64,000 nt of DNA. Source: Halobacteriovoraceae bacterium (lineage in GTDB: Bacteria > Bdellovibrionota > Bacteriovoracia > Bacteriovoracales > Bacteriovoracaceae). The translations under genes and the position numbers were made by a program. Numbering within the stretch: the stretch's first letter is position 1; each line of letters opens with the position of its first letter. The notes beneath the pieces were generated by a model that had not been told where the DNA came from, made no database searches, and saw nothing but the letters and a program-made list of their open reading frames with translations. Location of the stretch: assembly GCA_002711995.1 (NCBI GenBank), contig PASN01000016.1, positions 1-64,000 on the forward strand. Direction: 5' to 3'. Shown here in pieces: positions 54,189-61,223 of this stretch.

Positions 54189-55626
54189 ACAGAGCCTTTG
54201 CAGCAAATAGGAGAGTGGTCAAACCTAGAAGAAGGGTCAGGTTAAAGTAACTTTTAGGCCAACGAAATTTTATATCCACGAAAGGGAGCAGCCATAAAAA
54301 CACTTTCTCCTTAAGAGGGACTTCATACAGCGGTACGGCAGCTAAAGTCTTATCTTTTTTATGTGAATGCTCTAGGATCGATGCTTTCAAACTGTTATTT
54401 AGTCTCCAAGAGCTCGTAAAGACTTCTTTTGAAATATCCAAGTGTTCTGCTAAAAGAGTTATTGGCGCATCATTTATAAATGTCTCTTCTTCAGGAGTGG
54501 CGGCCTCCAAACAAATATTCATTTCATTGTCCACTTTGAGGGAGCGGTGATTGAGATTGGCGGAGCCGACAGTAAACAGCTTTCCATCCACCGCCATAAG
54601 TTTTGAATGCACAACAATGAATTTGTCTAACTTATTCGTTTCGGTTTTTGGGTAGAGAATAAGTAGGCGATCATACTTATCACTGGCCTTTAGCCTTTTT
54701 ATGGCCTTTCTCCTCTCATTGCTAAATATCGCCCGTTCAAAGAAGCCGGGATAGGAGCGTGGCACAATGATCACGATCTCTGGACCGTTAACTTCATTCA
54801 ACTTTTCACATAATGAGCGAATGACTTCTGCGTGGGATAGGTATTGATTCTCAATGAAGATATACTTTTTAGAGGATCTAATGGCGTCCAGGTAAAATTT
54901 TTCAATCTCAAAAACATTTCTCGTGGGATCTGTTCTTGAAATGGCCACGTTTACATCTCTCAGCTGTGGAGGATGTTCTGAAGGCCAATTGGTGGAGTGT
55001 TCCTCATTTAAATTTTTGTCGCGAGGGTGAAAACGATCTGCTAGAGCTTCTGAAACTTGTTTGACAACTTTTCCGGATATGGCCAATTGAACATCATGAA
55101 CTGGGTTGTACTTAACGCCTTTTCCATCTATGCGCTTGGCATCCTCCACTCGGTGCAACTGTGTATCCCAACGTCTCTTTGTTATGTCGATGCCACCTAG
55201 AAAGCAAAGTTGTTTGTCAATGATACATACCTTCTCATGATAAGAGGAAAAGGTTGTGGGTGTTCTCACTTGTCTGTAGTGCACCTTTGAGTTGGATTTT
55301 TTCCACCACTTGAAAGGAGCAAAAAGCTCTCTATCAAATTTTAGATAGAGGGCAGGCTTCCACGACGAAACTGATATGCTCACATTTTTGGAGCTTGCGA
55401 CACCTAAAAGATAAATCCTTAGATTTTTTGGATAGTCGGGATTAATGGTGTGCAGGCCAAGTCTTGCATCCACCTCCCAGCCAAAAATTTGAATACTTGA
55501 TTTTGCTTTAGGGAGAGTATTGAATAGAGCATCAAAATAATTTGCGCCATCATAGAGAAGGGCAAGCTTCTCAGCATTGGAAATCTTCCAGCAATTATGT
55601 CCCTCTTTGAGCAGTCTTTCATCCAT
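54178..55626 (-). CDS. Phospholipase D/cardiolipin synthase-like protein
   Basis: This 482-residue protein has two HKD motifs: YHEKVCIIDKQLCFLGGIDI (about 139-158) and VVHSKLMAVDGKLFTVGSAN (about 340-359), followed by a single C-terminal membrane helix (about 458-476). Each contributes the H-x-K-x4-D residues of the PLD active site. The E. coli ClsB/YbhN pair suggests cardiolipin or other phosphatidyl transfer. Unlike ClsB it has a C-terminal anchor. Confidence 0.85.
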   Translation of the reverse strand: MDERLLKEGHNCWKISNAEKLALLYDGANYFDALFNTLPKAKSSIQIFGWEVDARLGLHTINPDYPKNLRIYLLGVASSKNVSISVSSWKPALYLKFDRELFAPFKWWKKSNSKVHYRQVRTPTTFSSYHEKVCIIDKQLCFLGGIDITKRRWDTQLHRVEDAKRIDGKGVKYNPVHDVQLAISGKVVKQVSEALADRFHPRDKNLNEEHSTNWPSEHPPQLRDVNVAISRTDPTRNVFEIEKFYLDAIRSSKKYIFIENQYLSHAEVIRSLCEKLNEVNGPEIVIIVPRSYPGFFERAIFSNERRKAIKRLKASDKYDRLLILYPKTETNKLDKFIVVHSKLMAVDGKLFTVGSANLNHRSLKVDNEMNICLEAATPEEETFINDAPITLLAEHLDISKEVFTSSWRLNNSLKASILEHSHKKDKTLAAVPLYEVPLKEKVFLWLLPFVDIKFRWPKSYFNLTLLLGLTTLLFAAKALYER

Positions 55627-55700
55627 ATTGATCCCACATTAAGGGTCTCAAATGTTTCTTAATTGCTCAAAATTGGCGATCAACAATCTTTAGATAAGGC

Positions 55701-57044
55701 CTAGACCCACTTCATATCATTTAAGTTGAATTTGGCAGTCTCTTTAATTTTTTTATCACTATTATAAAGAGAAATATCTAGCTCCGGAGCTTCCTTGTCC
55801 ACTTTGATGTCTAAGTATTTATAGAACTTGTTTCCACTTTTCATTGGGGGAGACAAGAACTCAATACCACTTGCCTTAACATTCAATTCTCCCGGACCAT
55901 CAAAAAAGAGCTCCACTCGCTTGTAGCTGGTGTCAATTGTCTTGCTAACAACGGTGTTGCCTCTTTTTTGGATGTCTTTTACGACTCTTGGTCTTCGACC
56001 TTCTTTCAATGAAATATTTTGAGGAGTCTGTCCAAATTCAATAACTGGAAATTGTCTGTCAAAGAAACACTGAAAGTTTTCCGGGTTAAGGTCTATTTGA
56101 TTTGCCCAGACTTGAAAATTCTCCCACAACCAAAAAGAAGTTAGACATCCTCCATGCAAGTCATCAAATTTTTTTAAATCCTCTGGAGCGTCTTGGTCTA
56201 AAAGTTGTTCAAAAATCTTAATCCTCATTTCACTGACATGATAAAATTCTTCTGCGCCTCGTAGAGATTCTTGCGCCCTATCTTCAATTAAATATAGAGG
56301 ATTTTTTAGTTTAAAGAGTGATGGGTAAGAGGCCTTCTCGGCTATAAGGTTTGTGTCTTTGAATAAATCATGAATTTCATCAGCCGTCAGATTTGCCTTA
56401 TTTTGAGCGTCTTTGTACTTTTCAAAGGCGTCTTTCACTTTATCTAGGCCTGGTTTTTCATCCATTCTCATGGCATTGCCCTCAGGGCCTGTGTCTGGCC
56501 CCATGAATGGGTAGTGCACCCAAGGCCTGTTGTGAACATATGCCGCATATTTGACTGCCAGGTCTGGTCTCATGATTAAGGGGTTGGTTTCATCACTAAG
56601 TCCGCCCATGTTCACATGGCACCCGCCTTCAGTGGCTCCTTTCACTCCATACCACCAATTTCTATAGGGCACTAAGCCTGCCACCTCGGCTGCCTTAAAA
56701 AGGGGAGTTGCCATCTCTATAAGACCATCCAGCAAACGAGGTGGAGTTTTCACCTCAATTGAGCCGGGATCCATTGTTACAACAAAACTTGGATTTCCAT
56801 CCTTGTCGAAAGTTTCATATTGCATATGCTTCCAGATGTCTTCGCTTTCAATGTATTCGCCATCCAGCTCTTTTGCGATGGCCTGCGCCAGAGCCAGCAT
56901 TTTTTCTCTTTTGAGCGGCGTGTCTGAGGTCGCCGTGAAGCCCTCATCGCTCCACCACTGCTCGATAGTAAAGGTTTGTTCGAAGCCAAAGCTCATCAAC
57001 TTGGATAGGTCGGATTTCTTCATAAATTGCTCTTTAATGGTCAT
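55701..57044 (-). CDS. Amidoligase-like protein (DUF2126/COG4196-like)
   Basis: This 447-residue protein resembles the C-terminal, glutamate-cysteine-ligase-like part of DUF2126 proteins: VTMDPGSIEVKTPPRLLDGL, TEGGCHVNMGGLSDETNPLI, MRPDLAVKYAAYVHNRPWVH, MRMDEKPG and FFDRQFPVIEFGQTP. In that family the corresponding segments are DPGVIEVN, GGNHVxLGG and RPDLLRSL. It lacks the N-terminal transglutaminase-like part of the full-length family. An ATP-dependent amide-bond-forming role is likely; substrate unknown. ATG 57023 (with AAAGAG upstream) is an alternative start. Confidence 0.7.
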   Translation of the reverse strand: MTIKEQFMKKSDLSKLMSFGFEQTFTIEQWWSDEGFTATSDTPLKREKMLALAQAIAKELDGEYIESEDIWKHMQYETFDKDGNPSFVVTMDPGSIEVKTPPRLLDGLIEMATPLFKAAEVAGLVPYRNWWYGVKGATEGGCHVNMGGLSDETNPLIMRPDLAVKYAAYVHNRPWVHYPFMGPDTGPEGNAMRMDEKPGLDKVKDAFEKYKDAQNKANLTADEIHDLFKDTNLIAEKASYPSLFKLKNPLYLIEDRAQESLRGAEEFYHVSEMRIKIFEQLLDQDAPEDLKKFDDLHGGCLTSFWLWENFQVWANQIDLNPENFQCFFDRQFPVIEFGQTPQNISLKEGRRPRVVKDIQKRGNTVVSKTIDTSYKRVELFFDGPGELNVKASGIEFLSPPMKSGNKFYKYLDIKVDKEAPELDISLYNSDKKIKETAKFNLNDMKWV

Positions 57045-57051
57045 TTTTGTC

Positions 57052-57071
57052 TAGCATATGTCCATATGCTA
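57052..57071. promoter_or_regulatory. Perfect 20-bp palindrome between divergent genes
   Basis: TAGCATATG-TC-CATATGCTA has 9-bp perfect arms around two bases. It lies 7 nt before the amidoligase-like start and about 45 nt before the epimerase gene, so a protein bound here could control both directions. No similar site was noticed elsewhere in the window. Confidence 0.5.
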
Positions 57072-57119
57072 TTGATGTAAACTGACTGGGAAGGGATTAC
57101 CCTTAAGGCTGGAGGCTTG

Positions 57120-58505
57120 ATGAAAATTTTAGTGACAGGTGGAACTGGCTTTGTTGGCTCAAAAGTTGTGATCTCTCTGTTTGAACAAGGCCATGAGCTA
57201 TTTATCCTTACCAGGAGCGCTGCAAGAGCTAAGAAGAAGCTGCCTTTGCCGATTTCATTTCTTGAGGGGGACCTTTCAAAGGGAGTTGTTGAGAACCTGC
57301 CTTCAGTGGACGCAGTGATTAACCTCGCCGGTGAAAATATTGGAGAGGGAAGGTGGAGTCCTGAGGAAAAGAAAAGAATTAAACGCTCACGGGCGGCACT
57401 TTCTAAAAATCTAATTTCTTCTCTTAGCTTAGATAGTATTGAGGTATTTTTACAGGCATCAGCGATTGGATATTATAGAGATTCAAAAGGTGATGAGTGG
57501 ATCGATGAGAATACAGAAATGGGAGAGCACTTTTTAGCGGATGTGTGTAAAGAGTGGGAAGCTCCAGCTCGAAGCTTGCCTGAAAATATTAGAGTCGTTA
57601 TTCCCCGGATTGGAGTGGTTCTTGGAAGTGACGGCGCCCTCATGGCAAAGTTGATCCCACTTTATCGTGCCGCTCTTGGTGGAGTGCTTGGCGATGGAAA
57701 GCAGTGGATGAGCTGGATTCACATTGAAGATCTTGTAAAGTTTATTACCCAATCCATGGATATACCTAAATTTAGAGGCACAATAAATCTTACGGCGCCG
57801 TCCCCAATTACAAATCGAGAGTTTAACAGCGAACTTTCTAGATTCTGCCAAAGACCCGCGCCGTTCAAAGTTCCTAAATTTATGCTGAAGGCCACAATGG
57901 GCGAGAAATCATATCTTGCATTGAGTAGTCAAAGAATTTCATCTCGACTTGGAAGTGAGCTTGGTTTTGATTTTAAATTTAATAATATCTCCAGCGCCTT
58001 GAAGGAGATTTGTGGCCATGAGCAACTTGCCCATGAAGAGGAAGAGGGGTTTCATTACAAGCTTGATAGGCTCATGTATATTAAAAAACCTAAGAAAGAA
58101 GTTTTCGAATTTTTTGCAAGGCCTGGAAACTTGGAACTTGTAAGTTCAAAAAGTTTGGATATTGAGCTGACCCATATTAGTGATGAAAGGCTGAAGGAAG
58201 GAGCCATTTTTAATTTCAAAGCAAAAAAATATGGAATTGGAATGACGATAAAGTCAAAAGTAGTTTCCTTCGAAGAAGGGGAGAGCTTCATTGATGTGCA
58301 AACTTCTGGTCCATTTGAATCATGGAGTCATAAGCACAAATTCATCGGTTTTAGGGGTGGAACAATCGCAGTTGATCAAGTCCGTTATCGAATGCCATTT
58401 AAAATCTTTGGCGACTTTGCCGCTAAAAAGGGACAGAGCGAGGTTGCTGGAATGTTTGATCAAAGAATAAATGATATTTTAAATTATTTTGAGGAAAAAA
58501 GATGA
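57120..58505 (+). CDS. SDR epimerase (TIGR01777-like) fused to an SRPBCC domain
   Basis: This 461-residue protein has an NAD(P)-binding N-terminal part (ILVTGGTGFVGSKVVISLFE; INLAGENIGEGRWSPEEKKR) typical of the YfcH/TIGR01777 family, followed (about 305-461) by an SRPBCC lipid-binding-like domain (YIKKPKKEVFEFFARPGNLE). This fusion is known in several bacteria, often next to photolyase genes. Two adjacent ATGs (57117 and 57120) are possible. It overlaps the photolyase start by 4 nt (ATGA). Confidence 0.88.
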   Translation: MKILVTGGTGFVGSKVVISLFEQGHELFILTRSAARAKKKLPLPISFLEGDLSKGVVENLPSVDAVINLAGENIGEGRWSPEEKKRIKRSRAALSKNLISSLSLDSIEVFLQASAIGYYRDSKGDEWIDENTEMGEHFLADVCKEWEAPARSLPENIRVVIPRIGVVLGSDGALMAKLIPLYRAALGGVLGDGKQWMSWIHIEDLVKFITQSMDIPKFRGTINLTAPSPITNREFNSELSRFCQRPAPFKVPKFMLKATMGEKSYLALSSQRISSRLGSELGFDFKFNNISSALKEICGHEQLAHEEEEGFHYKLDRLMYIKKPKKEVFEFFARPGNLELVSSKSLDIELTHISDERLKEGAIFNFKAKKYGIGMTIKSKVVSFEEGESFIDVQTSGPFESWSHKHKFIGFRGGTIAVDQVRYRMPFKIFGDFAAKKGQSEVAGMFDQRINDILNYFEEKR

Positions 58506-59908
58506 AATCATTAGTTTGGCTCAGAAGAGATCTGAGACTAAAAGACCAAATGGCGTTGAGCTATGCGACTCAAAACAGCGATGAAGTATACATTGCTTTT
58601 GTTTTTGACACCCTTATTTTAGATAAGCTCAAGGATAAAAAAGACCATAGACTATACTTCATTTATAAAACTCTAGAAACTTTAAACGAATACCTCTCCA
58701 GCAAAAATGCTGGCATATATATGCTTCATGGAGACCCTGTTGAGGAAATTCCGAAGTTAGCTAAAAAACTAGAGGTGGATAGGGTTTGCGTAAATAGAGA
58801 TTATGAAAAATACGCAAAAGATAGGGACTCAAAAGTCAAAAAATCTCTGTCTGAAAAAGATATTGAATTTGAGAGCTTTAAGGATCAAGTCATTTTTGAG
58901 TCCGACGAAATTCAAACCAATGATGGGACCTTTTATAAAGTTTTTACTCCATATAAGAATTCATGGCTTAAAAAACTTTAAAATGTTGAGGACGCCATTT
59001 CTGAAAGACCTGTAGATGTATCAAAGCTTACATATAAACAAATAAAAGGCTTTTCTAAAAATATCACATTGGACGAGCTAGGCTTTGAAGAAGCTGAAGA
59101 GGCCAAAAAGAGGGATGTTAACCCTAAAAAAACATTAAAGGACTTTTTAAAGAGAGTGGACAAGTATCACGAGGAAAGAGACTTTCCAGCATTAGACTCG
59201 ACTTCCCACATGAGTGTCTATTTACGTTTTGGCAATGTCTCAATTAGAGAGCTTGTGCGCTCATTAAAGCCCATAAGGGGAGAGGGCAAACAAACGTGGC
59301 TCAGTGAGCTTGTTTGGAGAGATTTTTATTCTGGCTTTTTGGACACCCATAATGAAGTGGAGACCAAATCATACAAGTACTCCGAGGTGGAGTGGGATAA
59401 TGATCCAAAGCTGTTTAAGGCGTGGAAAGAGGGGAAAACCGGTGTTCCAATAGTTGACGCCGGGATGCGCCAGCTTAATGAAACGGGATGGATGCATAAC
59501 AGAGTGAGAATGATAGTTGGCTCCTATCTAACAAAAATTTTACAAGTGGATTGGCGCAAGGGTGAGAAGTACTTTGGTGAAAAGTTAATTGACTACGATC
59601 TTGCTTCCAACAATGGAGGCTGGCAATGGTGCTCTTCGACGGGGACGGACGCAGCTCCTTATTTCAGAATTTTCAATCCTTACCGACAGTCAGAGCGCTT
59701 TGACAAGGAAGCCAAGTACATAAAGAAGTTTGTGCCTGAACTTGAGAAGCTCCCGGCCAAATATATTCATGAACCTCTCAAGATTGACTCCAAACTAGAA
59801 GAAAGCCACAACTTTAAACATGGAAAGGATTATCCCAAACCTGTTGCGGACTATAAAAGCAATAGAGAGAAAAGTATAAAAATCTTTAAGGAGGCCTCAA
59901 ATGGTTAA
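58502..59908 (+). pseudogene. phr: Deoxyribodipyrimidine photolyase interrupted by in-frame TAA
   Basis: The full frame is 468 codons, the usual size of class I photolyase. Codon 160 (58979-58981) is TAA, directly after VFTPYKNSWLKKL, a conserved segment; the frame then continues as NVEDAISERPVDVSK without shift. The N-terminal part (KSLVWLRRDLRLKDQMALSY) has the antenna fold; the second part has SELVWRDFYSGFLDTHNEVE, VDAGMRQLNETGWMHNRVRM and NNGGWQWCSSTGTDAAPYFR, all key FAD and DNA residues. No other decay is seen. A TTG at 59069 could restart only the C-terminal part. It overlaps its neighbours by 4 and 8 nt. Confidence 0.85.
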
Positions 59909-60755
59909 GTATGATGTTGTTGTCATAGGCGCTGGGCCGTCTGGTATATTCTTGGCAAGAAAGCTGAAAGAGCTTGGAAAGTCTGTGGCGATTTTTGAAA
60001 AGAGCAATAACATAGGCGGCAGACTCGCAACAAGAAGATTTAAGAATCACACATTCAATATAGGTGTTAACTCCTTTGAGTCCACCGTTAAAGAACTTAA
60101 TGAAATGGTCGAGGCCGGAATTGAAAATGAGACTCTTATAAGAGATGGAGTTCAGATAAGGGCGAAAGACTCTATTACGGCGTGGACTAAAGGTCTCGTG
60201 GAAAATATTGAAGTTCACAAGAAGGCTAAACTTGAAAAGTTGGAGTGTGGTGAAAATGAGAATATTCTTCATTTCGATGGACATGAGTCTGTAGCTTCAA
60301 AAGATGTTGTTGTAACTATTCCGGCCCCTCAAGCAAAAGAGGTGCTTGAGAACTCGGGACTTAATGCCAGCAGTTTTGAAAAGGTCACATATAAAAGCTC
60401 AATCATTTATATGGTTGAACTTGAGAAGGAGCTAAAAGACCTAAAAGAATTTCACACGCTTCAACATGTTAAAAAAGACAACCTTCATTTTTATTTGCTT
60501 GAATTTGAGGAAGATTGGAACGAAAAGTCCAAAGAAGATCTTAGAGAGGAGTTTGATGAGATTTTTAAACCCATAGAGTCGTATGTTCATAAATGGAAAT
60601 ACGCCAAAGTGGACAAGTCTATATCCTCTGATCATCAATTCGATTTTAAATCAAATTCAATTTATATGGCCGGAGACTATTTTTTTGGAAGTGATATGGA
60701 TGCCTCAATCCTGTCTGCTCAAAATATTTTAGACAACGTCTTTTACGTGCAATAA
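59901..60755 (+). CDS. FAD-dependent oxidoreductase (renalase/amine-oxidase-like)
   Basis: This 284-residue protein has the FAD-binding dinucleotide motif VVVIGAGPSGIFLARKLKEL, followed by KSNNIGGRLATRRF, the GGR(L)x3R-type motif of the amine oxidase/renalase group, and a C-terminal MAGDYFFGSDMDASILSAQN that closes the FAD site. It lies downstream of photolyase with an 8-nt overlap and GGAGG (59890-59894) inside photolyase. Substrate unknown. The three-gene grouping with SDR-SRPBCC and photolyase suggests a light or oxidative stress context. Confidence 0.85.
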   Translation: MVKYDVVVIGAGPSGIFLARKLKELGKSVAIFEKSNNIGGRLATRRFKNHTFNIGVNSFESTVKELNEMVEAGIENETLIRDGVQIRAKDSITAWTKGLVENIEVHKKAKLEKLECGENENILHFDGHESVASKDVVVTIPAPQAKEVLENSGLNASSFEKVTYKSSIIYMVELEKELKDLKEFHTLQHVKKDNLHFYLLEFEEDWNEKSKEDLREEFDEIFKPIESYVHKWKYAKVDKSISSDHQFDFKSNSIYMAGDYFFGSDMDASILSAQNILDNVFYVQ

Positions 60756-61223
60756 GGCTTCAGTATTGCTCGTAGCCTCCTTAAAGGGAAATTTTCTTTG
60801 GCGAAACACGGACTTTCCACTCCAGAGGAGGAGCATCATGAGTTTGGTTTTATGATTGCTACACTGCTTTGTTGTGGCGGTTTCAAATCTGGTTAATTTA
60901 AGGGAAAGGATGCCAGCAGATACAATCGCCAACACTTGTAAGAAGGACTAAACTCAGAAATGTCGAGAAATATAGAAATGTGGGTAGGAGGCGTTGCGTA
61001 AATCAATGTCGATCGTAAAAAAGTTCATTTTTTTTGAGGACTTAACCGCTTTAGATCATTGGCTGTCTAGAAACAGTTCCCAGAAGCTGCATCAATAGGG
61101 CTTGAAACCTCTCTTATGGCCTTTTCAATTGGTGAAAAGTTTGCTAAATCATAGACAATCGCTCTGCAATTGGGAGATTATCTCAATTCACACACACACT
61201 ATTTTTTGAGGGACTTGAGCAGC
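60756..61223. other. 468-nt gap before smc without an identified gene
   Basis: I found no credible coding region on either strand. Inverted repeats are present: GCCTCCT (60775-60781) and AGGAGGC (60986-60992) could pair over about 200 nt, and ATCAT/ATGAT arms near 60836-60857 form a local stem. A short SD-plus-ATG (GGAGGAG near 60826, ATG 60838) opens only a five-codon frame. A (CA)5 stretch lies at 61191-61200. No terminator or riboswitch family was recognised. It might hold a structured RNA or just the smc leader. Confidence 0.4.

Noticed and set aside
60756-60899. Open frame of 47 codons directly after the FAD oxidoreductase stop, like a third readthrough case
   Set aside because: The protein already ends in a complete FAD-binding C-terminus, and such a length is expected by chance.
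60729-60935. Small minus-strand frame of 68 codons in the gap before smc
   Set aside because: It overlaps the end of the FAD gene, has no good ribosome binding site and no recognisable features.
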